From Udaeobacter sp963725505 (GTDB taxonomy: Bacteria; Verrucomicrobiota; Verrucomicrobiia; Chthoniobacterales; UBA10450): a DNA stretch of 64,000 bases. Positions 1 to 7,683 of this stretch are shown one piece after another (within the stretch, counting starts at the first letter, position 1; the number at the start of each line of letters is the position of its first letter). The notes beneath the pieces are model-generated. The model was given only the letters and a program-made list of their open reading frames with translations. It was not told the origin of the DNA and made no database searches. Made by a program: the position numbers and the translations under genes. The DNA lies in assembly GCA_963725505.1 (NCBI GenBank), contig CAVRYN010000022.1, positions 62,001-126,000 of the forward strand. Reading direction: 5' to 3'.

Positions 1-119
1 GTTATTCGGGGACCGAGCCAAAAATTCGTCTGCTCATCGAAGGGCGCGACGGCGAGTTGATCGACAAGCAAGCGGACCGAATCGCGGACGCAATTCAAAG
101 CGCGATCGGAGTGGATTAA
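1..119 (+). CDS. glmM: Phosphoglucosamine mutase, C-terminal end (partial)
   Basis: Only the last 38 codons are present, read in frame from base 3 to the TAA at 117-119. The peptide begins Y-SGTEPKIR-LLIEG, which matches the C-terminal phosphate-binding loop of alpha-D-phosphohexomutases; the SGTEP(K/L)IR form is typical of GlmM. GlmM converts glucosamine-6-phosphate to glucosamine-1-phosphate in the cytoplasm for peptidoglycan and lipopolysaccharide precursor synthesis. The rest of the gene lies upstream of the window. A related phosphomannomutase/phosphoglucomutase cannot be excluded from so short a piece. Confidence 0.7.
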   Translation, partial: YSGTEPKIRLLIEGRDGELIDKQADRIADAIQSAIGVD

Positions 120-140
120 ATGCCTATGCTTAAACGCGCT

Positions 141-247
141 GTCATCCCGAACGAAGTGAGGGACCTCACAAACGGTGTTGGATCACGCAATGGAATCTGC
201 GTAACGAAAGCTTCAATTGTGAGGTCCTTCGCTCCGCTCAGGATGAC
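141..247. repeat. Long inverted repeat (MITE-like) between glmM and scpB
   Basis: Two arms of about 31 bp (141-171 and 217-247) are near-perfect reverse complements. The left arm starts GTCATCCCGAACGAAGTGAG and the right arm ends GGATGAC. The 45-bp centre is not palindromic. The transcript could fold into a strong hairpin that ends glmM transcription. No transposase is nearby, so it is best read as a non-autonomous or REP-type element. Confidence 0.75.
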
Positions 248-259
248 GCGCATTGTGCT

Positions 260-892
260 ATGATTTTGTCGCGCGTAATCGAAGCGCTCCTATTCAGCGC
301 GCAAAAACCGCTTTCGATCCGTGAGATCACCACGGCAATCAAGAGCGCAGAGGATCCGGCAGCTGCCGGGCCTAACGAGTTTGCGCGCGTGCGTGAAGCC
401 GAAGTTGCCGCCGCGATCGAACAATTGAAAACGGAGTACGTTGAGCAGGGCCGCGCTTTTCAACTGATCGAGAAAGCGGAAGGGTGGCAGCTGGCTACCG
501 ATCCGAAATACGCGCCATGGGTACGCCAGCTTTTTCCCGTCCCAAAGCCCGCGCGGTTGAGTGCGCCTGCGCTGGAAACGCTGGCGATTATTGCATATCG
601 CCAGCCCATTACGCGTGCCGATGTGGAAGCGGTTCGCGGCGTGAACATCGATGGCGTGCTGCAAACATTGATGGAGCGCGGTCTCGTCAAAATTGCCGGA
701 CGCGCCGAAATCCCGGGGCGACCGCTTCTGTATGAAACGACGCAGTTTTTTCTCGATCACTTCGGCCTTCGCGATCTCGACGAATTGCCAAATGTGGAAG
801 AGTTGCGGAAACGTGATCTGCCGGTCGCGCGCCCTGTAGCCGGCATCGAGGATGCCGGCACGGGGTCTCCGACTATGACGCAGGAATCATAA
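260..892 (+). CDS. scpB: Segregation and condensation protein B
   Basis: The 210-residue product has the ScpB pattern: an N-terminal winged-helix half (starting ILSRVIEALLFSAQKPLSI) and a second half with TLAIIAYRQPITRADVEAVRGV, the most conserved ScpB stretch, followed by GRPLLYETT. ScpB works with ScpA and Smc as the kleisin-associated dimer of bacterial condensin in chromosome compaction and segregation. Length is usual; the last 20 residues are variable. The ATG at 260 follows directly after the inverted repeat, so the promoter or ribosome site must lie within or just after that element. scpA is not in the window. Confidence 0.93.
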   Translation: MILSRVIEALLFSAQKPLSIREITTAIKSAEDPAAAGPNEFARVREAEVAAAIEQLKTEYVEQGRAFQLIEKAEGWQLATDPKYAPWVRQLFPVPKPARLSAPALETLAIIAYRQPITRADVEAVRGVNIDGVLQTLMERGLVKIAGRAEIPGRPLLYETTQFFLDHFGLRDLDELPNVEELRKRDLPVARPVAGIEDAGTGSPTMTQES

Positions 893-929
893 TCTATAGC
901 CGTCGTCCTGTGGGCGACGCGATCCGGGC

Positions 930-1988
930 ATGAATGGTTCGTCATGGTTGCGCTTCGCACAGCGAAGCGGCTACAGCGGATTGTTTCTTCTCACATTTGC
1001 AACGTTATCATCCGTCTTTGCAGAAATCCGTCCTGCAGATTGCGCACGGGCGGCGCAATATTCCGAGCGCAGACGCGGAGTTTCCATGCTCGTGATACAA
1101 AACGGGCGGACGGTTTTCGAACATTATGCCAACGGAGGATCGGCCAGCGGAAGATGGCCGATCTTCAGCGGAACAAAAAGTTTTTGGGGAATCGCGGCGT
1201 TGGCCGCCGTGCATGATGGGTTGTTTCGCCTCGATGATTTCGTCTCAGACACGATCACCGAATGGAAGAGCGATCCGCGCAAATCGCGAATCACGATTCG
1301 GCAGTTGCTCAACCAGACAGACGGCATTGAAGGTGCTTCGCGTCTCCAGCGCGCATCGATTCAAGACCGAAACGCCATGGCAATTCGGTTGCCGGCGCTC
1401 GCTGAACCGGGTGCGTCTTTCATCTATGGCCCGAGTCATCTGCAGATTTTGTCCGAGCTGCTGCGCCGGAAACTGGGAGGTCGCGGCACGATCGCATACT
1501 TCGAAGAGCACGTGTCGGACCGGCTGCGCATTGGGCATCTCAACTACAAGAAGGATCGCCGCGACAATCCACTGCCGGCGACAGGATTTGAATTGACGGC
1601 GCGGGAATGGGCGCGCCTGGGTGAACTGGTGTTGGGAAGTGGCAGTTATCGCGGACACCAAATTGTGCCAGCAAATTTGTTGCGCGAGGCGTTTGCCGGA
1701 TCGCAAGCGAATCGGTCCTATGGCCTCACATTTTGGTTGAATCAGCAGGCGCCCAATGGACGTGAGATGGACATGGAACGAATGCTCGACCTGCCTTGGC
1801 AGAACGCGCAATGGACAGATGCTTGCATTTGCAAGGACGCGCCGGCCGACATGGTGGTGGCGCTTGGCTCCGGTTATCAGCGCTTGTTTGTGATTCCGTC
1901 GCTGAAGGCAATCATTGTGCGGCAAGGTTCAAACGCAAAATTTTCCGATGCGCATTTCTTGCGCCTGGTAATTGGCCGCGAGGGTTGA
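930..1988 (+). CDS. Exported serine hydrolase, beta-lactamase class C/penicillin-binding-like
   Basis: The 352-residue frame carries the S-x-x-K catalytic motif as SGTK (S80, K83) after a RWPIFSGTKS context, and a Y-G-P-S stretch near residue 166 where the family has Y-x-N. A GSGYQRLFVIPSL stretch occupies the usual C-terminal strand. Residues 18-31 look like a signal peptide ending SVFA, so it should act in the periplasm on a beta-lactam-like or ester substrate; no substrate can be named. The ATG at 930 would make the first 16 residues a translation of a palindromic repeat. A TTG at 981 gives a compact signal peptide and may be the true start. The Y-x-N motif is not canonical, so activity is uncertain. 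Confidence 0.75.
   Translation: MNGSSWLRFAQRSGYSGLFLLTFATLSSVFAEIRPADCARAAQYSERRRGVSMLVIQNGRTVFEHYANGGSASGRWPIFSGTKSFWGIAALAAVHDGLFRLDDFVSDTITEWKSDPRKSRITIRQLLNQTDGIEGASRLQRASIQDRNAMAIRLPALAEPGASFIYGPSHLQILSELLRRKLGGRGTIAYFEEHVSDRLRIGHLNYKKDRRDNPLPATGFELTAREWARLGELVLGSGSYRGHQIVPANLLREAFAGSQANRSYGLTFWLNQQAPNGREMDMERMLDLPWQNAQWTDACICKDAPADMVVALGSGYQRLFVIPSLKAIIVRQGSNAKFSDAHFLRLVIGREG
951..969. repeat. Short REP-like palindrome
   Basis: CGCTTCG-N5-CGAAGCG hairpin followed by GCTACAGCG. The same type of unit (palindrome followed by GGCTACAAC) recurs at 33731-33753 and, more loosely, near 20080-20105. Here it lies at the 5' end of the hydrolase reading frame that opens at 930, which casts doubt on that start. 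Confidence 0.5.
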
Positions 1989-2022
1989 CTTGGTAGAGAT
2001 TTCAAGAACGATTCACGATCGT

Positions 2023-2676
2023 ATGAACAAATTCGCCCTCGGTTGCGTCGTCGTGATTGTCGTCCTGCTCTTCGTTGCCGTCTTTGCAGCGCTCGCGGTA
2101 GGCGGCAGTTATAATCGCCTGGTCCGTTTACAGCAAGCCGTCGATCAAAGTTGGGCGCAGGTGCAAAACGTCTATCAGCGGCGCGCCGATTTGATTCCGA
2201 ACCTTGTGAATACAGTTTCCGGCGCGGCCAATTTTGAAAAATCCACTCTTGTGGAAGTTACGAACGCACGCGCCAGTGTCGGACGCGTTCAAATTGATCC
2301 GAACAAAGCGCCGACCGATGCAGCGCAGCTTGAGCAATTTCAAGCTGCTCAAGGGCAACTGAGCAACGCACTGTCGCGGTTGCTGGTTGTGGTGGAGCGC
2401 TATCCGGAGTTAAAAGCCAATCAGAACTTTCTCAGTTTGCAGGCGCAACTGGAAGGAACCGAGAACCGAATCTCGGTCGAACGCGGCAATTTCAACACCG
2501 CGGTGCAAAACTACAATGTGGCGGTGCGCAGTTTCCCGACAAATTTGATTGCGGGTATGCTTGGTTTTGCGCCGAAGCCATTCTTCACGGCTCAACCAGG
2601 CGCAGAACGGCCGCCGCCGGTGCAGTTTAACTTTGGCACACCTGCTCCCGCGCCGGCAGCAACGGCCGCACCGTGA
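2023..2676 (+). CDS. lemA: LemA family protein
   Basis: I place the start at ATG 2023 (MNKFALGC), because the in-frame upstream extension from 1972 overlaps the previous gene and precedes the single N-terminal membrane helix (residues 5-30). Then comes the LemA coiled-coil region with YNRLVRLQQAVDQSWAQVQ, RRADLIPNLVNTV and the NYNVAVRSFPTNL-(I/A) signature, and a Pro/Ala-rich tail. LemA proteins are membrane-anchored helical proteins often paired with TPM-domain proteins, exactly as here: its stop overlaps the next gene region and two TPM genes follow. The biochemical role of the family is not settled. Confidence 0.92.
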   Translation: MNKFALGCVVVIVVLLFVAVFAALAVGGSYNRLVRLQQAVDQSWAQVQNVYQRRADLIPNLVNTVSGAANFEKSTLVEVTNARASVGRVQIDPNKAPTDAAQLEQFQAAQGQLSNALSRLLVVVERYPELKANQNFLSLQAQLEGTENRISVERGNFNTAVQNYNVAVRSFPTNLIAGMLGFAPKPFFTAQPGAERPPPVQFNFGTPAPAPAATAAP

Positions 2677-2684
2677 GAACCGTG

Positions 2685-3515
2685 ATGCAGGCAATCCTGC
2701 CTGCGAGTCTTAGGGCGCAGAGAAGATTGTCTGCGTCACAGGGCGCGAGGCGAGTCGGCTGGCCAGCGATCGTGTTCGCGTTCGCGATTCTGCTCGCGAT
2801 CAACTCGCGCGCCGCGGAAGTGATTCCGCCAAAACCCGATCGTTACTTCAACGATTATGCCGGCGTCGTTTCAAATGAAGCCGCCCAGCGATTTAACGAA
2901 CAGCTTGCGCAATTCGAACGGGAAACTTCCGATCAAGTCGTGGTCGCGGTTTTTCCCAAGATGCAGAGCGACTCGGATATCGCGGACTACACTCAGCGGG
3001 TGGCGCAGGCGTGGGGCGTCGGCCAGAAAGAACGCCGCAACGGGGTCGTGCTCTTTGTGTTCATCCAGGATCGCAAGATGTTTATCCAGGTTGGTTATGG
3101 CTTGGAAGGCGCGCTTCCGGACGCGACAGCGTTCGATATCACTGAACGCCACATCAAACCGCTTTTTCGGAATGGGAATTATGAGGGCGGCCTCGCGACG
3201 GGGATCGATCTGACCTGCAAGGCGATTCGTGGCGAGTACAAAGGATCCGGAAAAACGGTCGCCGAACAACGCCGTGGCGGCAATGCTTTTGGCCTCCTGC
3301 CCTTCGTCATTTTTGTCATTGTGCTGATCATCATTTCGAGATTGATGCGGCGACTCGGCGGTTACGGCTATTCATCAGGCCGAGACGGTCCAATTTTTCT
3401 ACCAATGGGCGGTGGCGGAGGAGGCTGGTCCTCCGGGAGCGGTGGTGGTGGTTTCAGCGGCTTCAGCGGTGGAGGTGGAAGTTTCGGTGGCGGCGGCGCG
3501 GGTTCGAGCTGGTAA
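2685..3515 (+). CDS. TPM-domain membrane protein with glycine-rich tail
   Basis: A signal peptide or anchor (FAFAILLAINSRAAE) precedes a TPM domain (about residues 40-180) with the family's FNDYAGVVS, RNGVVLFVF and GYGLEGALPDATAFDI stretches. A membrane helix follows (LLPFVIFVIVLIIISRL), then a tail made almost only of Gly, Ser, Phe and Trp ending GAGSSW. The domain order signal-TPM-helix-Gly tail is that of YgcG-type partners of LemA. Either GTG 2673, which overlaps the lemA stop, or ATG 2685 could start it. Function is inferred only by association with LemA and the envelope. Confidence 0.85.
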   Translation: MQAILPASLRAQRRLSASQGARRVGWPAIVFAFAILLAINSRAAEVIPPKPDRYFNDYAGVVSNEAAQRFNEQLAQFERETSDQVVVAVFPKMQSDSDIADYTQRVAQAWGVGQKERRNGVVLFVFIQDRKMFIQVGYGLEGALPDATAFDITERHIKPLFRNGNYEGGLATGIDLTCKAIRGEYKGSGKTVAEQRRGGNAFGLLPFVIFVIVLIIISRLMRRLGGYGYSSGRDGPIFLPMGGGGGGWSSGSGGGGFSGFSGGGGSFGGGGAGSSW

Positions 3516-3519
3516 AGGC

Positions 3520-3957
3520 ATGCGAACGAAGGAATTTCTCAGCAAGCTTGAGCACGACCGGATTGTTCAAGCGATTCGCCAGGCGGAATCCAAGACTTCC
3601 GGCGAGATTCGCGTTTTCATTCAGCGCGGTAAATTAAAGAGCGATCCATTGGTTGCCGCGCAGAAAAGATTTCATCAGCTGCGTATGCACAAGACGCGCG
3701 AGCGCAACGCGGTGCTGATTTTCGTGGCGCCACGCGCGCACAAGTTCGCTGTAGTTGGCGATCAGGCGATTCACCAGAAATGCGGTGACGAGTTCTGGCA
3801 GCGCGTTGTGGACGGGATGCGGGCGCATTTTCAAAACGAGAACTTTAGCGATGCGCTGGTCGAAGCGATTAAGGAGATCGGCAAACTGCTGGCAGCGCAC
3901 TTTCCAAAGACGCCGGGAAACGCCAACGAATTGCCAGATGGAGTTATCGAAGGGTAA
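3520..3957 (+). CDS. Soluble TPM-domain protein
   Basis: A 145-residue protein starting at ATG 3520, 2 bases after the stop of the first TPM gene. It has a TPM domain with TSGEIRVFIQ near residue 26, RNAVLIFVAPRAHKFAVVGD and FSDALVEAIKEIGKLLAAHFP. There is no signal peptide and no tail, so it resembles the shorter TPM proteins that follow lemA-ygcG pairs. The three genes form a tight operon. The longer frame opening at 3412 is only the glycine-rich end of the upstream gene read in another frame. Confidence 0.8.
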   Translation: MRTKEFLSKLEHDRIVQAIRQAESKTSGEIRVFIQRGKLKSDPLVAAQKRFHQLRMHKTRERNAVLIFVAPRAHKFAVVGDQAIHQKCGDEFWQRVVDGMRAHFQNENFSDALVEAIKEIGKLLAAHFPKTPGNANELPDGVIEG

Positions 3958-4161
3958 TTGGTAGCGACGGAACGCAGGGCCGTTCGCCCGTGGGAAACGG
4001 CGCGTCCGGCGGTCGCGCCCTACCAATTCCGCTTGCAAAATTGCCGATCTGGTCTTTATTCCAAGCTCCGCAGCGAGTTTTTGAAATTACGCCGTTGGTC
4101 CCTGGGTCTCCGTCGCTGGATGCGAGGCCGCACTCGCCAGGGGGAACCCGGCGAGAGGAAT

Positions 4162-4238
4162 TTAGCGATTTAATGAATTAACGATTTGGTGATTTGCTTT
4201 CTGCAAATCGTTAAATCAATCACTCGTTAAATCGCTAA
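4162..4238. repeat. AT-rich inverted repeat upstream of rpoA
   Basis: The stretch starts TTAGCGATTTAA and ends TTAAATCGCTAA, with internal complementary blocks (ACGATTTG / CAAATCGT) forming a long imperfect hairpin that ends 9 bases before the rpoA start. A related AT-rich inverted repeat lies before nuoB (6959-7043). The remaining part of the 290-bp gap (3958-4161) shows nothing I can name. Confidence 0.6.
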
Positions 4239-4247
4239 CTGAAATAT

Positions 4248-5291
4248 ATGCCAATCCGTTACGGTCGTTTTGAAATGCCGAAAACTCTCGTGAAGGACGA
4301 GAGCACAGCCACAGATACCTACGCAAAATTCATTGCCGAGCCGTTTGAAGCCGGCTACGGACACACCGTTGGGAACTCCCTCCGGCGCGTTCTGCTTTCC
4401 TCATTGGAAGGCGCGGCCATCACCGCGGCAAAAATCACAGGCGCGCAGCACGAGTTCGCCACACTCCCGGGTGTGGTCGAGGACGTCACAGACATCGTCC
4501 TCAACCTGAAGAAAGTGAAATTCAAACTCGATGGCCAGGACCACGAGCCGAAGAAACTTTCGCTGACCGTGAACAAGGAGGGTGAAGTGACCGCCGGCGA
4601 CATCCAGGCCATTCAAGGTTTTGAAGTGCTCAACCCGAAGCAGGTGATCTGCACTCTCGACAAGAAACATAAATTTGATGCGGAGTTCGATGTGCGTGTC
4701 GGCCGTGGCTTTGCCACCGGCGAGGAAAACAAACGCGCGGATCAGCCGATCGGTATTATCCCGATCGATTCCATCTTTTCGCCAGTCACGCGCGTCAAGT
4801 ATGCAGTTGAAAACACCCGGGTCGGTCAGCGCACCGATTATGACAAGCTCATTCTCGAAATCTGGACCGACGGGCGTTTGACGCCGGATGATGCACTGCT
4901 CCAGGCATCCGCGATTATCCGGCACCACCTCGATGTATTTGTGCACTACAACGAAGAGGTGATCGAATTCGATCAGACGCCGGCTGGCGTGAGCGAAGAA
5001 AACATCAAGCTCAAGAAGCTGCTTAACATGAGCGTGAACGAGATCGAGCTCAGCGTGCGCGCGGCGAATTGCCTCAATAACGCGAATATCACGACCGTGG
5101 GACAACTTGCCCAAAAGACCGAGGCCGAGATGCTGAAGTATCGCAATTTCGGCAAAAAATCGTTAAACGAAATCAAGGACAAACTGCAACACCTTGGTTT
5201 GAGTCTGGGCATGAAATTCGAGCCGGGCTTGATCGACACGCCGATAAGCGGCGATGGCGCCGCGCCGAGCGGACCCGCTGGCGAACAGTAA
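4248..5291 (+). CDS. rpoA: DNA-directed RNA polymerase subunit alpha
   Basis: A 347-residue protein with both alpha domains. The N-terminal assembly domain shows EPFEAGYGHTVGNSLRRVLL and LPGVVEDVTDIVLNLK; the C-terminal domain shows ELSVRAANCLNNANI, LLKYRNFGKKSLNEIKDKL-type sequence and LGLSLGMKF. It dimerises to nucleate RNA polymerase assembly and its C-terminal domain contacts UP elements and activators. A short low-complexity tail (SGDGAAPSGPAGEQ) follows. It sits directly before rplQ, the usual end of the alpha operon, but the usual upstream rpsM/rpsK/rpsD genes are absent. Confidence 0.98.
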   Translation: MPIRYGRFEMPKTLVKDESTATDTYAKFIAEPFEAGYGHTVGNSLRRVLLSSLEGAAITAAKITGAQHEFATLPGVVEDVTDIVLNLKKVKFKLDGQDHEPKKLSLTVNKEGEVTAGDIQAIQGFEVLNPKQVICTLDKKHKFDAEFDVRVGRGFATGEENKRADQPIGIIPIDSIFSPVTRVKYAVENTRVGQRTDYDKLILEIWTDGRLTPDDALLQASAIIRHHLDVFVHYNEEVIEFDQTPAGVSEENIKLKKLLNMSVNEIELSVRAANCLNNANITTVGQLAQKTEAEMLKYRNFGKKSLNEIKDKLQHLGLSLGMKFEPGLIDTPISGDGAAPSGPAGEQ

Positions 5292-5324
5292 ACCTCGGAT
5301 CAAGAAATTAGGTTTGGTGCGACT

Positions 5325-5894
5325 ATGAGACATCAAAAAAAGACGATCAAGCTGGGTCGCACGGCTGAGCACCGGAAGGCGCTCCTCGCGAATCAGGTTT
5401 GTTCTTTGATCGAACATCAACGTATCAAAACCACCTTGGCCAAGGCGAAAGCCGTTCGACCGCTCGCAGAGCGAATGGTTACTCTCGGGAAAAGCGGATC
5501 GCTTCACGCGCGCCGCACCGCTCTTGCGACTTTGCATCAGAAGAATGCGGTCAAGAAATTGTTTGACGACATCGCGCCAAGATCGGCTGAGCGCAATGGC
5601 GGATACACGCGCATCGTGAAGCTTGGCCAGCGCAGGAGCGACTCCGCACCGATGGCGTTCATCGAGTGGGTCGATATGGCAGAGGTCGTCGAGGAAAAAC
5701 CGGCAAAAGAAAAAAAGGCGAAACCGAAGGCGGCCGAACCAAAGCCAAAGCGAACGGAACCTGAGCTGCCAGAGCCAAAAGGAGAAGAGCTTGCGGCGAA
5801 AGAAGAAAAACCGGCCGAAGAGCCGGTGCCGACGGAGGAGCCCAAGCCGAAAAAGCGTCGCTGGTTTGGCAGAAAATCCGACGCCGAGAAGTAA
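5325..5894 (+). CDS. rplQ: 50S ribosomal protein L17 with charged C-terminal extension
   Basis: Residues 1-120 are a standard L17 (MRHQKKTIKLGRTAEHRKAL, SLIEHQRIKTTLAKAK, NGGYTRIVKLGQRRSD, FIEWVD). Residues 121-189 form an extra tail made mainly of Lys, Glu, Pro and Ala, ending KKRRWFGRKSDAEK. Standard L17 is about 120-130 residues, so the tail is an addition, presumably disordered. It is 33 bases downstream of rpoA and surely co-transcribed. Confidence 0.96.
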   Translation: MRHQKKTIKLGRTAEHRKALLANQVCSLIEHQRIKTTLAKAKAVRPLAERMVTLGKSGSLHARRTALATLHQKNAVKKLFDDIAPRSAERNGGYTRIVKLGQRRSDSAPMAFIEWVDMAEVVEEKPAKEKKAKPKAAEPKPKRTEPELPEPKGEELAAKEEKPAEEPVPTEEPKPKKRRWFGRKSDAEK

Positions 5895-5920
5895 TATCCG
5901 GCGCCGAAAAGCATTCGGAG

Positions 5921-6364
5921 TCAGCTTCCCAACATGTCGAGATCGGCCAAGTCCTGAAGACGCCCGACCGCACGTTTGTTTCGGATCAAGGCATCTTTGG
6001 CTAAGACATACACGGGAATCCCGTCGAACTCCGCCGAAATTCTGCCGGCAAATGCTTCTTCGCTGCTGACGCCGCTGATGCTGGTAAGCAGATCAATTCG
6101 AGTCGGAGCACGACCAAGCTGGATTAACTGCTCGGCTTTCAAGAAATCGGATTCCTTGAAACCAGACTTTGCAAATCCAAACTCATTAAGGATATCAACG
6201 AGCAATCGCGCGTTCTCAGGAGTGGATCGCACTAAAATATCGAGATCGCCTGTGTAGCGCGGCCGTCCATGCAAAGCGACACAGTGTGCACCGACGATGA
6301 CGTAATCAACGCCGCGGGAGTTTAGTAATTCGAGAAACTCTCTCCAGTCTTTGCTCAGGCCCAT
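5921..6364 (-). CDS. Nucleotidyltransferase-fold protein (DUF6036/MNT-like)
   Basis: A 147-residue protein with the minimal nucleotidyltransferase pattern: IVGAHCVALHGRPRYTGDLDI near residues 23-43, where D40 and D42 fit the G-x-D-x-D metal site, and RIDLLTSISG supplying a likely third acidic residue. Such proteins are often one half of two-gene modules, some of them toxin-antitoxin-like. Its start overlaps the end of a small gene (6306-6482) on the same strand by about 58 bases, a common arrangement for this family. The substrate is unknown. Confidence 0.75.
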   Translation of the reverse strand: MGLSKDWREFLELLNSRGVDYVIVGAHCVALHGRPRYTGDLDILVRSTPENARLLVDILNEFGFAKSGFKESDFLKAEQLIQLGRAPTRIDLLTSISGVSSEEAFAGRISAEFDGIPVYVLAKDALIRNKRAVGRLQDLADLDMLGS

Positions 6365-6482
6365 GGTTAAGGAGCTCCACCATAATCCGCAGCCGCTCGT
6401 TGCCGGTGAGCTTTTTGTAAAAGTCGCGGTCGGCTTTTTCAGCTTCAGCGAAGCTGCGAAATTTTTTCGCGCTCTTTTGCAC
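6306..6482 (-). CDS. Small partner protein of the nucleotidyltransferase
   Basis: A 58-residue frame from GTG 6482, with KFRSFAEAEKADRDFYKKLT, RLRIMVELLNHG and a C-terminus RVSRITKLPRR. This resembles the small helical proteins commonly encoded just before DUF6036-type nucleotidyltransferases. It overlaps the downstream gene in another frame. No better start codon is visible; the ATG at 6548 opens a different frame that stops early, so a frame break at the 5' end is possible. Confidence 0.5.
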   Translation of the reverse strand: MQKSAKKFRSFAEAEKADRDFYKKLTGNERLRIMVELLNHGPEQRLERVSRITKLPRR

Positions 6483-6572
6483 GATAAGAATATAGACTTG
6501 GCAGCGCCTCTTTCCGAGCGAATTTCCTCGTTGTAACGATGTAACTTCTTTTAACCATTTTAATTGCCTCGC

Positions 6573-6947
6573 ATGACGCCCAATCCCTATCTGTTTATCG
6601 TCATTTTCGTTGGCGTGGCGCTGGGTTTTCCACTGGTCCCGCTCGCCATGGCGTGGACGTGGCGGCGATTTTTCCAGCCGCCAAAGCCGGGCGCGGAGAA
6701 AAACGCCATCTACGAATGCGGGGTCGAATCCATTGGTGAAGCGCATATTCAGTTCCAGTCGCAGTATTATCTTTACGCCATCATCTTTTTGATCTTCGAC
6801 GTCGAGGCGATTTTTCTGGTGCCGTTTGCGGTCGCGTTTACCGGGTTGCCGGTCGGTGCGTTTGTGGCCATTCTGATCTTTCTCCTTCTTTTAGTTGAAG
6901 GTCTCGCCTGGGCATGGGGCAAGGGTTGTTTGCAATGGGTCCGCTAG
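6573..6947 (+). CDS. nuoA: NADH-quinone oxidoreductase subunit A
   Basis: A 124-residue, three-helix membrane protein with the subunit A hallmarks KNAIYECGVES (loop cysteine) and FDVEAIFLVPFAV. It is part of the proton-pumping membrane arm of complex I at the interface with subunits B and D. Start chosen at ATG 6573; a TTG at 6564 would add three residues. First gene of a nuoA-B-C-D-I run. Confidence 0.96.
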   Translation: MTPNPYLFIVIFVGVALGFPLVPLAMAWTWRRFFQPPKPGAEKNAIYECGVESIGEAHIQFQSQYYLYAIIFLIFDVEAIFLVPFAVAFTGLPVGAFVAILIFLLLLVEGLAWAWGKGCLQWVR

Positions 6948-6958
6948 CGCGGCGCTGG

Positions 6959-7043
6959 TTAAAAGAGTTAAAACGGTTACATTGTTAAATCGGGCACGGA
7001 TGCTGCCGAGCGACACGATTTAACGATTTAACTTTTTTAACGT
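6959..7043. repeat. AT-rich inverted repeat between nuoA and nuoB
   Basis: GTTAAAAGAGTTAAAACGGT on the left pairs imperfectly with the CGATTTAACGATTTAAC and TTTTTTAACG stretch on the right, around a GC-rich centre. It belongs to the same sequence style as the element before rpoA. It could attenuate or stabilise the nuo message. Confidence 0.45.
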
Positions 7044-7052
7044 TTCACGGAC

Positions 7053-7676
7053 ATGAGCGAGATCGACGAAAAACTTCGCGCCGAACTTCAACGGCAGGGA
7101 GTTTGGGTGACTTCCATGCAGGATCTTTACAACTGGGGCCGCAAGAACTCGATCTGGCCGCTACAATTCGGGCTGGCTTGTTGCGCCATTGAAATGATCG
7201 CAACGGCAGCGTCGCGTTACGATATTGCGCGGTTCGGCGGTGAAGTCTTCCGGCCCTCGCCCCGGCAAGCCGATCTGATGATCGTTGCGGGGACCGTGAC
7301 AAAGAAAATGGCGCCACAGATTGTGCGTCTCTACAACCAGATGGCGGATCCGAAATATGTCATCTCCATGGGCGCATGCGCGATCTCCGGCGGACCATTC
7401 AAGCAAGGCTACAACGTGCTCAAGGGAATCGATCGCTACATTCCTGTCGATGTTTACATTCCCGGATGTCCCCCGCGTCCGGAAGCGTTGCTGCACGCGT
7501 TCATGGAATTGCAGCGCAAGATCGATGGCCAGAAACTTACCGGTGCGGCCAAGGCTGAATTCTTGAAGCCCGAGCAGCCAAGCGAGTTCCCAGTCCCGAA
7601 ATTCGGCGAACACGATCTGGAACCGCCAGCGAACCCAGACGTTTATCATCCGCCTGTAATCGAAAGACAAAGTTAA
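7053..7676 (+). CDS. nuoB: NADH-quinone oxidoreductase subunit B
   Basis: A 207-residue protein carrying all four ligands of the N2 [4Fe-4S] cluster: C43 and C44 in GLACCAIEM, C109 in MGACAISGG and C139 in PGCPPRPE. N2 passes electrons to quinone at the B-D interface. The C-terminal 45 residues (after KLTG) are a variable extension rich in Pro and Glu. It lies 7 bases before the nuoC start. Confidence 0.97.
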   Translation: MSEIDEKLRAELQRQGVWVTSMQDLYNWGRKNSIWPLQFGLACCAIEMIATAASRYDIARFGGEVFRPSPRQADLMIVAGTVTKKMAPQIVRLYNQMADPKYVISMGACAISGGPFKQGYNVLKGIDRYIPVDVYIPGCPPRPEALLHAFMELQRKIDGQKLTGAAKAEFLKPEQPSEFPVPKFGEHDLEPPANPDVYHPPVIERQS

Positions 7677-7683
7677 ACGTCGA

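Noticed and set aside
1245..1925. Minus-strand frame under the beta-lactamase-like gene
   Set aside because: Antisense shadow; the plus-strand frame has catalytic motifs and a signal peptide.
4401..5114. Long minus-strand frame under rpoA
   Set aside because: It lies wholly within rpoA in reverse; no recognisable motifs, and the codon pattern of rpoA explains it.
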